From: Pristionchus mayeri
Taxonomy: Eukaryota; Nematoda; Chromadorea; Rhabditida; Neodiplogasteridae
Assembly: GCA_036245805.1 (NCBI GenBank)
Contig: BTRK01000006.1
Location: 51,701,257 to 51,765,256 of the forward strand
Length of the DNA: 64,000 nt
Reading direction: 5' to 3'
In this document: positions 1 to 12,885 of the stretch, one piece after another
Position numbering within the stretch: position 1 is the stretch's first letter
How the letters are laid out: every line of letters starts with the position of its first letter
The notes under the pieces: generated by a model
Database searches by the model: none
What the model was told of the DNA's origin: nothing
Seen by the model: the letters and a program-made list of their open reading frames with translations, nothing else
Translations under genes and position numbers: made by a program

Positions 1-149
1 TCCCACATAGATCAATGCTTTCTCACTTTTCTGTCCAACTGCTATTGTTGTTTCTTGCTTTCCCGACTCGGATAAACTGTTTGTGAATCATCATTATTAT
101 TGCATTAATGGAAGGGACGGGTACTACATTGTTTGTTGCTCGACGGTAT

Positions 150-410
150 CTTGGTTTTCCACGGTAGGGGACGTTAGGGTACGGTAGGGGGCGTTAGGGT
201 ACGGTAGGGGCGTTAGGGTACGGTAGGATACGTCGTAAAGATGGAGCTGGAGGCCCCCTTTTCGATTGAGGGGGTGATGGGTTGCGGTAGTGTACGGTAG
301 GTCATGGTAGGATACGGCAGAGGATGATAGGCTATGGTAGGATACGGTAGGTTATGATAGGGTACGGTATGGACGTTAGGGTATGGCAGGGACTCTTCTT
401 CGATTCCTGA
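150..410. repeat. TACGGTAG / ACGTTAGGG minisatellite
   Basis: The words TACGGTAGG, ACGTTAGGG and close variants recur every 10 to 20 bases. The same octamer, or its complement CTACCGTA, appears in other introns and intergenic stretches of this window (near 27050-27110, 28170-28200, 44710-44880, 50360-50530), so it is a dispersed genomic word rather than a purely local satellite. Confidence 0.75.
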
Positions 411-910
411 TTACCGTAGTCTTTTGTGATTACTAGGCACTCTGGATACGGTAAGTTACTTCAGTTAGTGCAATTTGGGCATGCTAGACATTCTAGATTA
501 AGGTAGGTTGCCTTTAATTGTGAGAGGAGTCGTTGTCGTTATATCCGTATGTTGATTTCACGAGTTGCAAAAACCGAGCAGCACGCTCTTTCGTACCAAT
601 GCAGAAGAATTATTGAGCCCCCCCCCCTTGTCCCATAGGCTATGGCATAGCAGTATGTTGTCCAAAATATCCAGGGTACACAGCGTAGTATTATAAGCGT
701 TTCCCTTCTCTCCGGGGTGATACTGTAGCCTACGTTATCGTTGACTCGCTAGTTCGCAAAAATAGTTCTCGCTTTTGGTAGTGAGTGTTCTCTCACGTAG
801 AACCCTTGCATATTGCGCTATTTTTTTGCTTCCTATCCCTGTCAAGTGTTTTGTCGTCCAGCCATGTGCGTAGCGAAAACCCGCAACGCATTCAAATGCC
901 TGGAGTGGTA

Positions 911-1065
911 CACGCCGGATGAGAACCCACCGGATTAAAACCAAAAAAATGAACCCTTTTGTAAAACTTACCCAGACGCATTTTTACACATTGTCGACCT
1001 ACTGTGGACATGCTGGAGAAGGGTCCCTTTTTAGTTCTCATCCAGTGGGTTCCCTCCCATCCCTG
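911..1065. mobile_element. hAT-type foldback MITE, diverged copy
   Basis: The left side reads CGGATGAGAACCCACCGGA and the right side carries TTCTCATCCAGTGGGTTC. Inside, AAAATGAACCCTT faces AAGGGTCC. This internal layout matches the clear copies at 20401 and 59966, although the outer GGCACTAG ends have decayed. Confidence 0.55.
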
Positions 1066-1166
1066 GGGCTAGGTGGTAACTGAAAATCTGACAATCCCAT
1101 CCTCAACGGGCATCAGATAATGCCGCAGCGAGTTACATGGGATGGGCGAGAGATGAGAGAGCGCAT

Positions 1167-1199
1167 ACCCTACGATAAGTAACATATCGTAGGGTATTT
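1167..1199. repeat. Short perfect hairpin
   Basis: ATACCCTACGATA and TATCGTAGGGTAT form a 13 bp perfect stem around a loop of about 6 nt. There is no adjacent gene to suggest a role. Confidence 0.6.
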
Positions 1200-1810
1200 A
1201 GATTTTTGTCTCAAATTCGTCCCTCGGGACGCGTAATGGGGTGGAATTTGTGGTAATAATAACCAACATTCACAGAATTACTTACCATAAACATTGTGAT
1301 TATTATTGTTTTTCTATACATCATTAATCTGAACTGGATTATTTTTTTTTGAAAATGAAGTTCAATCAGTGTGAATCTGGATACGCAACTCTCGTTCGTC
1401 ACAAAATCCATAATGTCACGGCTATTCCAGAAATTATATGTCGAATTTACGATGTGCTTCATGCAACATGCATCCTTTCAAAATTCGTAATTATCGTAAT
1501 TATTATTTTCACCAAATCTACTCCATTTTTTTGAATTGAGAAACTGACTAACTGCTACCGGCATTTGTTCGACCATAAACCTTGTGATGATTTCCCCGAT
1601 GACTTCCGCCTCCCACCTACTTCCCCGACGGAAACTGTGCCAAGCCGAGCGATATCGTATCTCATAGGAAGTCGCAGTTTCTACACTATCTTTGCCAGAG
1701 TACGGAGAATGATGAAACCGTGCATCCTTTTTTCTCTATGATGTTTCGTCGTAATCAGTTAATTTAATTTTCTCGACAGTTAAATAATTTTTAATTATTA
1801 GTAGCATCTG

Positions 1811-2365
1811 ATGATGAGCTACGCATCAATCACGGCTGGTCTGTGGATGGGAGCTGTAGCCATTGCTGTCATTTGCTTGCTCCTCAACCTATTCTGCAAG
1901 AGGAGACTGTCGCAGCACATAGAAGATAGGGTAATACTTTCCAATTTTTTTCAATTTTATATCAATTATATCATTATATTGTAAAAGTAACTTTCGAGAA
2001 ACACTATCAGAATGGCTTCAAATGGATAGTAGATTACTCGAAATTATCTAGTATCTATCTCAATTCTCTTGTAGTTCTCTAATTTTCTTATTTCTTCAAT
2101 TTCTCTTGAATTTCGAATTTCTATGAATTTCTTGTAGAGATAAATCCTGAGAAATCCAGACTTTCATCGTTCTCCTCAGAACTCTCGCTGCCACTCCATC
2201 TCGTCGATGAGGACACGGACGACGTCGATGTCCTCCTACTACGCGACGATGGACGTCGAGAGGAGGATGACGAGCGACTCCTTGAAGAAGAACCCACCTC
2301 ACCACTCCTTCATGACCGTCCTCTTAGAGGAGCCACCCTGCCCACAGGAGGAGTTCATCATTTGA
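1811..2365 (+). CDS. Small single-pass membrane protein, possibly 3' part of a gene
   Basis: Two exons join in phase. The first starts at ATG 1811 (double Met) and encodes one hydrophobic helix (GAVAIAVICLLLNLF) followed by a basic stop-transfer CKRR. The donor is AGG|GTAATA near 1931. The second exon follows a CTCAG acceptor near 2179 and encodes a Ser/Arg/Met-rich cytoplasmic tail ending PQEEFII and TGA at 2363-2365. The frame stays open across the junction. The total is about 100 residues. I recognise no family. Either this is a complete small membrane protein, or the ATG lies inside an exon (a TAG is a possible acceptor just upstream) and an ectodomain lies further 5'. Confidence 0.5.
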
Positions 2366-3614
2366 CTGATTATTGGAAGTTAGATTTAATGAAATCATAT
2401 TTGTCTGTCCTCCTAGAACGGAACGAGTCAGGACGGTAAAGGACAGTAAATCCGACTACAGGTCAAACACAGTAGCTAATTTAACAGAAAACGATATATT
2501 TATCTCCTTCTCGTGGTCATATGATTTACAGCTTATCAGAACAAAGGCACAGTATTATATAGAGCAATAGAGAGGCGCAGTACATGCAGCCATGGTGTGG
2601 TGGCGCGCCACAGATCATCATTTCCCGGATTCGGCGAATTTTTACATTTCTTTTGATTGTATCTCCTGTAAAAATCGATACAACAGCTGCTAAGCGAGCA
2701 TTTTCTATTGCAGTTTGCGATGGCGGGCCTATTTTTTGCGCCCTTGCTGGTACGTGCATAATACTGTGAAGATATGAATAACAATGTCATTTGAGGATAC
2801 AATTGTCTGAATTCATTGAGACCATGAGAAAACAGCGGAATACAATATAGTTTACATGCAATAAGTTCGTAATTCGATTTATATCACACCTAGGACGCTA
2901 ATTGTTGTGCACTTTCTTTTTTTACCGATATTATCCTTGTTTTTTTTCGAATTCGCACGTTGACAGTTAACTGCTCCCCCATTTATCTTTTTTCCGACTT
3001 CATCTCGCTCACTTTCTTTGTAGAACGGCGAGTGCAAGTTCGTGATGTCTACTTGGAAAGTGCTTCCTACTGTAGAATATGAGTTCATGTCAGGTGGTAT
3101 TATCCGATAATTATTCGTATCTTTATCGTCCATGTATTACAAAGAACTAATTGTCGCTAAGATAATTAATAATTATTTTATACTGTTTGCCAATATTTGA
3201 CAATAGATATACAAATCCATTGCGTTTTTTTTTAGATTCGATGTCGAATTAGTACGAGCAATTATCTTTCATTTTCCTTCACAGACAGGAACTGGATTTT
3301 AATGGAATTGTATAGCTCTCTTCATCACAATTTCGCTATCACTTCATTCAAACACTTGTCTCGTTTGCCGCTTAATTTGATCACGTTCAAAGTCGTCTAG
3401 ATAATTAGTTGCACTTCGTCTCAAGGGACGGAACTCGTGCGCACTTGTTCCATTGACGATATTTCCTAGATCAGGCTTCGCGAACCTTATTTTCCAGATT
3501 TTTTTACATTTGAAAATTATATTTTTGTTCGTGATATATTGGGTGCTTTCCGCTCACATATCAGTAGGCAGCGTTGCTTGCTCTTTGAGGAACTCTAACT
3601 AATTGTCACTTTCA
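2366..3614. other. Intergenic stretch
   Basis: AT-rich sequence with no exon I can support. It should hold the first exon of the downstream chemoreceptor if that gene starts before 3615. Confidence 0.5.
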
Positions 3615-6097
3615 GACCCGAAGTGTCAATTACGGCACAGACAGGCTGTTGGCCATTTGATCTTCCCATTACGGCTCGCTAATCTGCTATTCCTCCTTCC
3701 ATATCTCGTGATATATTTTGAACAGTGCCTCGAATTTGTCGAAATGTTCTTTGTAAACTATTTGAATCGCTCCTTCACAGACGACTATTTCCCACTTTTT
3801 GAGTGCATCTACTGTGCTGAGGTCGGAAAAGTATTTTGGAATAATTTCATTGTCCATTTCCAGCTAATAATACAGATTTTGTCAATATTTCTCGCGTTTC
3901 CAATTATTTACGCGATATGGATCACAAGGTATTTTCATCGAAATGTAAGTCATGATTAATTTTAGTTTAAGTTTCGCGCACAAATTTCTGAAATATCTGC
4001 AGGATAGCTCGCACAAATTCAGTTTGCTCTCTCAGATCAGACTCCGCCTTATCTTCATGGCTCTCTATGCAACATGTGCTGCTTGTGCTAGAATTGTGAT
4101 TGTCGGTCATCAAGTTTTCGGACCTACCGAGCACGGTATGCCATCACTTGCATTTGCAAAAAGTATAATAGCAAAAAGGTAGATTCGGTAGGTGTACTAT
4201 TGGTATAGAAACACGTGTGCGAAGAACAAACCCACAAGGAAATGAACTTTTTGCTTACACCTAATTGGTACTACGAAGTCGTTTTACATTAAAAACAAGC
4301 CAAATTAACATTATCAGATATAGAAATTATCGTATTCAGAAATAGAAAACACGCCGTTCGATGTCCGTTAACGGCATGTTTTCAGTAAATCTTATTACGT
4401 GCGACCGAGAAAATATGGATCATAATTATCACAATATAGGGATTTGCTGTGTAAATGTGTGGATACCTAGAGCATAACAATCATTCGTCTACCGTTAACG
4501 ACATGTTTTTTTCAGTGAACGTCTGGTATCTCATCATAACGAGCATATTCCGAGAATACTTCAAAGTGTACATCACCGGAATGTAAGTTGTACTCTTCGA
4601 GTTCTTGTACACCAGAGTTTGATGCAATCGTCTCTGAATTTTGCATACTCTTTCTACTGCTCGAGTAGCGCCAGCATATAGAAATAATTGGCATTAGTTC
4701 CGTTTCACGAACTCTTTTGGACCGGATACTTGCCAACTATCCGACCAGCGGGAAATTTATAATGTCATGTCATTATTCCCGCACACTACGTCCTTCTAAC
4801 TCTTGTAAAGTGTGAAAAATGACACACTACGAACTTTTCAGAGCGATGGTGCTGGCCTTTGATCGATGGATTGCAACCTTTGCGTGGTCGTGGTAAGATC
4901 AAAGATCATAATCCGCATATTGCATTTACGGAACAGGTACGAGCGTCGAGGGCAGTCGACAATATTCGTGCTCGTATGCCAAGAGATAGTCGAAGGCGCT
5001 ATTGCATTTCTCGCTTCCTTCTTTCTTATCACAGGTCAGTCTGTTTAGAGTTCAAGATACGATATCAAACACCTGTCTCTCTAAGCCGGTCGAGATTTGG
5101 GAAAATGAAGAGATTAAAGGCTACATCCAATATTCGGCGAAATTTTTTTCAGAAGTGATCACGGACCAGGGCATAATGCTGATCTACCTTGTTCAACTTG
5201 TTATCGGCGTTGTTGTACGTATATTCTGGAGTGTAACATTTTAGGACTGGTTGTTTTTGAACTCTACAGAGGGTGAAATTAAAGTGTTCCAAATTCATCA
5301 CTGAGTTGAAAAACGAAAAAAAAAGATAAATTCTAAGATGAAACACCCCCGCCTGTTTTCTCTGAATTTTTTCCGTATTTGAAGCTCGGAATTGCAGTGC
5401 TATCATCTTGTCAGACGCTATAATCGTATAGAAATGATCAAATTGAAAAGAGGCGCTCAGATTGAGTCGTATTCTATTAGGAGGAGCTTTCAACTACGCG
5501 AAAATCTTCTCATAATGAGGGTAAGACTGGAAATAAATATTTTAATTTTTTTAAATTACAATTTCGCAGATGTTTTCCAAAGTGGCTGTTCCGGCCGTAC
5601 TAGTAACTGTGCCTTGCTTTATCCTATACGTGATTTATTCGAAAATTCCGGCAAACCAAGGATGGGATACACTCAGATATGTGTCGATTGCTCTGTACGA
5701 TGTGTGGATTTCGATGTGAGTAGCAGCATTTTTCATAATGCTAAATGTGTTTCACTATTCAGAAGTTTCCTGTCAATGATGCTGAACTGTATTCGGGTAG
5801 AGCCGAAATTTCGGAACTCGTTCACGTCAATTCCATTTATTGCTAAGCTCCGCAGACAACAAGTTGTCCCGGAGAAGAAGAGGCAGTAAGTGATAATGAT
5901 GTTAAAATGCTGTAATCGAATCTTTTTGTACAGAAAATTTGCAATTAGTCGCTGCGGCGCACTGCAAGAGTTGTGCCTATTTCAGAATTAAGAAGGAAAC
6001 GGTTAAAGAAACGAATCTCTACTTCTCCATGCTGGAAAATCACTGGGAATCCGGCGTTCAACATACTTCATCGATTGATTCACCTCATACGCCATAA
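3615..6097 (+). CDS. Sre-like serpentine chemoreceptor (7TM GPCR)
   Basis: About nine exons join in consistent phases from an acceptor at 3614 to TAA at 6095-6097. The first methionine in this exon is at 3744; the true N-terminus may lie upstream. The protein has seven hydrophobic segments and hallmarks of the nematode Sra/Sre/Srab superfamily: an AMVLAFDRWIAT block after TM3 followed by a WYER at the next exon start, YSIRRSFQLRENL before TM6 (family RFQ..EN motif), and a C-terminal NLYFSMLENHW box typical of Sre proteins. In C. elegans this family is expressed in chemosensory neurons, so an odorant-receptor role is the natural inference. No stop or frameshift was seen, so it looks intact. 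Subfamily Sre is most likely; Sra-type is the alternative. Confidence 0.85.
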
Positions 6098-6292
6098 TAT
6101 ATATTTTTTAAAAATTGTATCTTGCAAACAATCTGAAAAATAAGTTCCTAAGCATACAATTGTTATACACGAATGTACAATATACACGTATCTCTGAATT
6201 AGATTGAAAGTGTATTGGAACATATATCTAGCCTAGGTAGACCGGTACAATATTCATATTTTCAATCATTTCTATACAAATCTTGGCATCCT

Positions 6293-9200
6293 TCACATTC
6301 TCGGCTTTCTATTCTCCACGCTAGCAGATGCTCTGAAATGTGCTTGATAAAGGATCCTGAACACAAAAAGTGTTAATTTAGTTCTTGTATACAATAATAT
6401 TTTCAAAATATTGTTTGATAAATTTCCCACCTCGATGGCACCTCTTCCTCCTCTTCCTCGTCAGCCGAAGAGCATGAATCGTACGGATCTTCCTCGTCTT
6501 GCTTGAGATTCTGAACCGATTCCTCTTTATTTCAATCATGATTTTCAATTGGAACACTGATTATAAACACAATTTCATAAATGCCATAGCCTTCTTTTTA
6601 TTGTTCGAGAACGGATACAAAAATATCTCAATTCTGTCATTTAAATTCTCGCAATTCGACCGGTTGAGGGAATACTCGAAACGAAGAGAACAGGTCCCGA
6701 ATTGCGGAGTCTACAATAATTACGCAAAATAAGTTTTACCTCCGGCGGTGGCTTGATCGCACATTCCTCGAAGTCGCAACTGAAATCCCGTAGATTACTC
6801 TCTAGATAAAAACATTCATACCTATGCTAGCTAATGAGAACAACGAACCACATTTTTGTTATCTTTGCTCTTTGTTCATTAGCAACTCTTAAGAGAAAAT
6901 TACTGTAGGCGTACTTGCACTGATGCAGCGTGGGCGACCAGATCTTCTTGTTCTCTCGCTGGGCATTCGTCAATTGGTCTCCAAAGTAGTTCCAGGTAAG
7001 CTCAGCGCCTAAAAATTGGAAAATGATAAATTGATAACTGACGTTTTTTGCAGCGTGTGTACAAGTTGAGCTGAATAAGTTTAAAAAAGTGAGACTTTTA
7101 TTTTTTTCAACCAGACATCGGAAATCACCTGTCTTAATGTCTTCCAGGGCGTAGAATGCCCATCTGTGGTAACCGTAGCCGTGCCTCTCCAAGTATGTGG
7201 CCATTATCTCAAATACCGAAATGTTTGCAACTCCGAGTTACTGTATCCACCCCTCCCCCCGCACATTACCAACCTTCATGTTGGGCCTGCAGCTGTGCGA
7301 GAAGGTGCGACCCTCGTTACCCTGCAGAGTTAGACGTAAACAATCAAAATATCAGTGTTTACATGCAATATTGCATAAGATTTGTTATATGCGCACCTTC
7401 TTTTTCGCAGTAATGACAAACTTGCGGTGGCAGTAGCCCGTCATCCACCAGCCACGCGACCGCGCCGGGTCATCCTGCTTGTCGACTGACTCCTTCAATG
7501 CAGAGTTCGTGAAACGATACCACGATTTCTCGATTCTATGAACCCTCTCACTGCTATGCGAATATTTTTTTAAAAATAAAAACAAATTAGAACTCTACTT
7601 ATGATGTTAACCGCGTCATGGAACAATATTCGAATAGACAGAAATTAATTTGAGGAGAAACAATTATAATTATAACTACTTACCGGTTTCCTGTCCTTTT
7701 CCTCAAAGCACCAAAAGTATTCGATACTGTAGGTCTCGTCTCTGCGAGCGAGGTGTTCCGCGTAAGTGAGGACCTACGCATTTTTAATTCTTGTTTTTGC
7801 ATTTTGGTCCATTATTTTTATATCAATATCCTTCTGATTAAAATTGCATCGAGAGAGACAGTCGTGAGAGTTTATAGCATAAATTAGCGTAGTATCGTCT
7901 ATCGACGAAAATATAACTCACCTCTCCAGTATACTCGCAGATGTACTGGCCCTTGTTGATGGGCGTAGCAGCCCTCATCGTCCATCCCTTCACGCGGTCC
8001 CTCATCATCACAAGCGGCACCTGGCGACCGCGCTGAAATAACGCGTACGTACGCACGTAAGTTGAGGCATCCAAGCAAGGCAGGTTTGCCACCCCCGCGC
8101 CAATTCTGCGTTCAGTCTGCCCTAAAGTTATCAGCGACCTATGCGTGAGGCTACCGCCCGTGTTGTGTGCACGTGGTGGGGGATTTCTGACCTATTTCTC
8201 AACCCCCGTGGTCTGGGTGGATCTTCGGGCGTATTTCCAAAGATTCAGAATTGGAAGGTGCCAAGAAAATTTGTCTACAACGCACAATCAAGTTGCGCAC
8301 ATTTCGGGTAGATTAGGATGAACAAAGCAAACAAAATCGTACCTGAACAACTCGATTCGGACATTTCTCGATGAAGCACGGGCAATCATCCCAGCACTCG
8401 GTTTGTGAGAGAGATTCCCATGCTTTCTGTAAGTTCGTCATTTCTAAACTTAACATATGGTAATTGAACTGTCCAATTTTCATGTGATCTGGTGAAATTC
8501 GTATCATGTGAAACGCGAAGAAAAGCTACTTGATACAACGATTCTCACGTCTCTCCTGCATGCGCATCCGTCCAGTTCGCATCCGCAATTCTTGTTGCAC
8601 CTCAAATATTTACTTTATGAGAGCTACTTTGCAGAATCATAATCCTAATCATATTTGTAAGTCTCTGTATACTTACAAATTCGCAATTTCGACAGAGACG
8701 ATGCAAGCCCATACAAACTAACCAATCTCCGTCCATTCGATTCTGGCCCTTGTTCATCACTTTTCGCACTCTTGCCGATGGCCACATGCAGTTGGTGTAC
8801 TTCAATGTATAGTTTGAAATTGGGGGTACCGTATTTTCTTTTCATTTGACCTATTCACCAGTTAAGATTGGGTGAAATGAAGAAATCGAACTGTTTTGAA
8901 TCATCTACTCCTTTCGAAATATTGGGGTGTCCGGAAAGTTCGTTCATTTTTCTATTCCATTTATTTCAACAACGATTAAACTTTGTTTGTAATGAAATCA
9001 TATCTTTCACATTCGCTCTACTTGACTTCATCGAATGGACTTGGTCATGAGCCCTCTGCTCTTAAATACGAAATGCTTCAAGACTCTAAATTATGATAAT
9101 TCGCGAAACACATGAGTTCGATTCTTAAACTTCACTGCCTTACATTGTTTAGATAAAGAACAAAAAAGGTGGCGATAGCATGGCTAGATATCCTCAGTTC

Positions 9201-12200
9201 ACGATAGCGGAGGAAGACTTTGGATATTCCATTCAGCTATTGTAATCCGTGCCAAAATCACGAGATAAAGGTTCACAATGTCAATTATTGAAATTCATTT
9301 TTCCCTCGCACAAGTCTGAGAGGAGATCTAATCGCGACCTCTCCACGTTAGTTAGACCTTATGTCGGCAGTAATGATGATGCCATGAGAGATCATCTACA
9401 AGCACATTCAACCAAGCACAAATAAGAAGAAGTCGCATGTTTCCAACTTTCCGAGATATTTCGTATTTGAAACGGGCTTGAGCTTCTTATCGGAACCAAA
9501 ATGCAGAGGTCTCTTCGCAGGGGTAATGCACATGATCAAATGCTCATCCATGGTGATGATTGAAATTATCCAACGAAAATTCGATCTACGACGGATCAAT
9601 TCCCTACAGCCATGTATCAAAACCTCACCTAAATCATGTCAATACTCGATCACATTAACACGTGTAGAAATTAGGGGACTTATTCAATCCATTTACCATT
9701 CATTGTCAGTATACTACTGATTAATGTGTATCACTTGTACTGTGTACCAGGGGCATTGGAACTTGCAATAGATTTTTATGATGAGATGAACGAACTTTCC
9801 GGACACCCCAATACATTATTGGTTCCCCAAAGCATGCTTTCTCACTCACCTGAAAATCGAAGAGGGAGTTACTCCTGTAGTCGAAGTACTCCCCGCTCCA
9901 ATCCAGCACATAGATCGGAGGAAGACCATTCACTGCGTTGATCTCGTTAATATCCCGTTCTCGAGCACGAATGAGCGTGTGCAGTTTTGTCATCTGTAAA
10001 AAGAAATGATTAGTCATTTGAGCTGACAATGCAGTATGTTGTCATTTGTGCGGAAGTTGAAACATCTCTAGAAAAACAGTCAGTTTCGCTATATAATCGA
10101 CCACAATCATCGCAACGGTAGTACCTTGTCGTTTGGGAAGATGTCGCTTCCTCTCGGAGACTTCAGATATCGTCCTCCGAACTCCTTGTTGATGTTCAAT
10201 TTCTTTTCAATGCAAATTTCTTGAAGGTAGTGAGCAATCTTAAGACTACCGAATTGATTGGTTAATTTTCAGGGTTTCGATCGAAATGTGAATCTCACTT
10301 CGCTCTCCATCTCCATCCGAAACGCACGCTTCTTGAGGAGGTCGTCGTTGAGGCCTCGCGAAATCCATGCTGCCGCCGGAACGTGCAAGTATTTCACGAG
10401 GATCTGAGATGGCACGGTATTTGAAGCTCTAAATTGAATTGAATATTTTTAGCACATACCTTACTTCCATCACAACTTGCACCAATAATGCATTCCTTCT
10501 CCACCCTTCCATGATCCTTCTGAAACAAACACAATTACGAAATCGCATCGAGGATTGAACCCACTCTGATTCCGTCCATCAATTTGGTTAGGCGATCCTT
10601 ATCTTCTCTACTGAGCACAGCAATTATCTGTAACAATATTGTAAAATAGTAAAGCAGTTAAAATTATTTTCTTACTTTCCAAACTTGAGATGGATGTGCC
10701 TTAGACAGAGCCCTTTCTTTTTCCATTCCATCTTTGACCCGTAAGCGATACACCTTGCCCGGGTAATGCAGTCCCAGCCTCTGAGAATTTTTTACGATCG
10801 ATTTTCCCAGCAATCGCATATTGTTTGACAATATTTTTCTAGCGAAAAATTTATTTAATTTATAGCAGAATGCTCACTTTCTTTGCGCTCAGGTCGTCAT
10901 TTGTATTCGAAGAGGCAGAGGGAACCTGAAAAGCTTGGGTCCACAATCGTCAATTCCGCCAAACCTAACTTCAAATCATGGAAACTATAATGTACTGGTA
11001 AATGATAGCTAGGAATTTGCAATTATTACCTGCACATTAGCAACAGTATGGCTCAACGGCACTTGATCTTGCCCCTGGTCTCTGATAGGCTTCTCTGTTT
11101 TGGATGTCTTCTTCTCCTCCCTCTCCTCCATTCTTTCCTGGACCGTCTTCCGTCGTGATGGAATCACGGATAGTGCAGAGAGGTAGGTTGATTGCATCAC
11201 TGCTTGTTTGCCAGATTTATCCTCCTAAGGTACAGTTTTGTAGGTCAGAAAATCGAAATTAACCTGAACTCATTTCATTTCTTTAATATTTGCACGAACC
11301 TTTCTTGGCAGTTCTCGTTTACGTTGCGCAGGATTGAATGAACCTTCGATTAGCTGAACCTTAGTACGTTTTAAAAAAAAGTATTTTACTTATGCTTTAC
11401 ATTTATTCTTGTAAATAATGATTTTGAATAATCTCATTCTTCCGCTTGCTGTTCAACTACGCTCGCTCATTCATTATCACACGAAATACATTTCAACTAA
11501 CAGGCACTACGTCTGGTGAGAACTATGACGTCATTCCGCGTTTGATATATCAAAGGCTTCATTACGTCATAGTTCTCATCCGGTCTTGTATCAACTTACA
11601 TGAAGCTTCCTCCGTCGGCCTCGTCCTCTTTTAGGGGGGATATCAGAAGAAACCTTAATATTAAATAATTTATTAATTTAGTTATAAAAAATTTTTAAAA
11701 AAACGCACTTGCTTTCTTGCAAATCGCCCGTCCGCATCCCTGACTTGCCGAACTTTGACAATCTTCTGCCCGCATATCTGGATTTTCTAGAGATATTTTG
11801 CATGCAAACAATCGAAACGTACAATATTCCGCTTTCTTGTAAATCGCCCGTTCACAGCCCTGACTTTCTGTCGAGCTATATTGCTCCTCTGTTCGGATGT
11901 TTGCCTTTCACTATGCGATCTCGCGAGCTTGCCATTCGCAATCTGAAATTCAATTCAAATTTGCTATCTTATATGCCTAACCCACTCGAAATTAACATAA
12001 CCCACTCGAAATTCCCTAACCCACTCGAAATTAACATAAACATAAAATTCAATTTTCGTTAACGATAAGGATTATTAACGTGCCGCTTTCTTAGGTCGCC
12101 CTCTGCATATTTTCACTGAAGCAGTCGGCGAGGAAGCGGCTTCTGGCTTCTGAAACAAAAAAAACAGCTTCAAGTCAATTTTCAAAGCCATCATAACTGT

Positions 12201-12885
12201 CAATCAGAAAACCTTGAGCAGGAATCATTCAAAAATCGAGGAATGCGCAGATATGTTTGAATGTTCTTTCATGATGAGAAAACGTGTTATTATGAATCTA
12301 CCGACGTCAAAGCATACCGTTGATTGTTTTGGAGGTTGGCCTCTCCTCTTCTTATTAATAACTATCAGTTTGGAGGCGCAAATTGGTTTGATGGTTGCAA
12401 AAACACGAGACTGCAAATGACTTCCTGGTTGACTGTGATCGGGTTTATCACAAGGAGGAGGGTTATTCTCTCTCGGTTATTCTTATCATTTCTTGACTGG
12501 CGGTACGCACTATAATCGTATTAATATACCGTAATTGATTTCATCTTCCTCTTGTTCCATTGAGCTGTACTGTTCGGACTCATTGATGGGTTGGCGAGCT
12601 AAAGATTGGATAGGCAGTTATTTTTTAAAGATGTCTGTCCTTTGGAATCCACCAGCTGAAATTTTACGAAATTCGGATTTCGAAATGACTCTTAAACTCA
12701 CAAATACACATTCGCTACGCTTATTCAGCCACTCTCACGCTCTCTCTCTCTCTTTCGACAGAGACTAGAGTGATGATATCATCAAGTCGCTAATTCTACG
12801 CTTGATGACGCTTGAATAGTGGGAGTTTCGTACGGGTCTCATAGGAAAGCGATGCAGAATCGAATTTCACGCTCATGGCAATCAT
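6293..12885 (-). CDS. SUV39-type SET-domain protein (histone H3K9 methyltransferase family) with AT-hooks
   Basis: About 20 exons read on the minus strand. Order: a proposed start (MIAMSVKFD, ATG at 12885, inferred from matching phase), an acidic stretch, two AT-hook-like blocks (KKRRGQPPK, ICRGRPKKA near 12350-12090), a basic linker, a probable divergent chromodomain (GSKILVKYLHVPAAAW near 10500-10380), a pre-SET cysteine cluster (WCNKNCGCELDGCAC, then ECWDDCPCF and NRVVQ, 8610-8340), and SET (GRQVPL.., KGWTMRA, YICEYTGE near 8035-7920; SHSCRPN near 7285; ELTWNYF near 6990). It ends with post-SET CNCDFEEC (CxCx4C, near 6770) and an acidic tail; the stop is at 6293. This is the layout of SUV39/SETDB-like H3K9 methyltransferases that act on chromatin in the nucleus. 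Three motif positions deviate (GWG to GWT, NHSC to SHSC, DY to NY), so activity is doubtful. A mariner sits in the intron at 8922-9811. Confidence 0.85.
8092..8262. repeat. Small inverted repeat in a SET-gene intron
   Basis: GCCAATTCTG near 8099 faces CAGAATTGG near 8250, with a nested GGGGGATTTCTGACC / CAACCCCC pair. It may be a decayed MITE; no target duplication was seen. Confidence 0.35.
8922..9811 (-). mobile_element. Degenerate mariner element
   Basis: Terminal inverted repeats TTGGGGTGTCCGGAAAGT..(about 26 bp, near perfect) are flanked by TA on both sides (8920-8921 and 9812-9813), the mariner target duplication. Minus-strand fragments around 9600-9470 resemble the central part of a mariner transposase (..RWIISIITMDEHL.., then KRPLHF) but the frame is broken by stops. 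At 890 bp it is shorter than a 1.3 kb full element. It lies wholly in an intron of the SET gene. Confidence 0.85.
11503..11592. mobile_element. hAT-type foldback MITE, short variant
   Basis: The left end GGCACTACGTCTGGTGAGAA faces TTCTCATCCGGTC, with inner arms ACTATGACGTCAT / ACGTCATAGT around a short loop. It is closely related to the copy at 37351-37440 and lies in an intron of the SET gene. Confidence 0.65.

Larger units (their letters stand above)
1..1810. other. Intergenic stretch with short repeats
   Basis: No coding exon could be supported here. The stretch holds a TACGGTAG-type minisatellite near 150-410, a C-homopolymer near 620, a foldback MITE near 911-1065 and a short perfect hairpin near 1167-1199. 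An open stretch near 1575-1690 that ends at a GT could be an upstream exon of the next gene, but I could not confirm it. Confidence 0.6.

Noticed and set aside
735..1534. Short frames upstream of the first gene
   Set aside because: No motif, no splice support, and overlap with a MITE.
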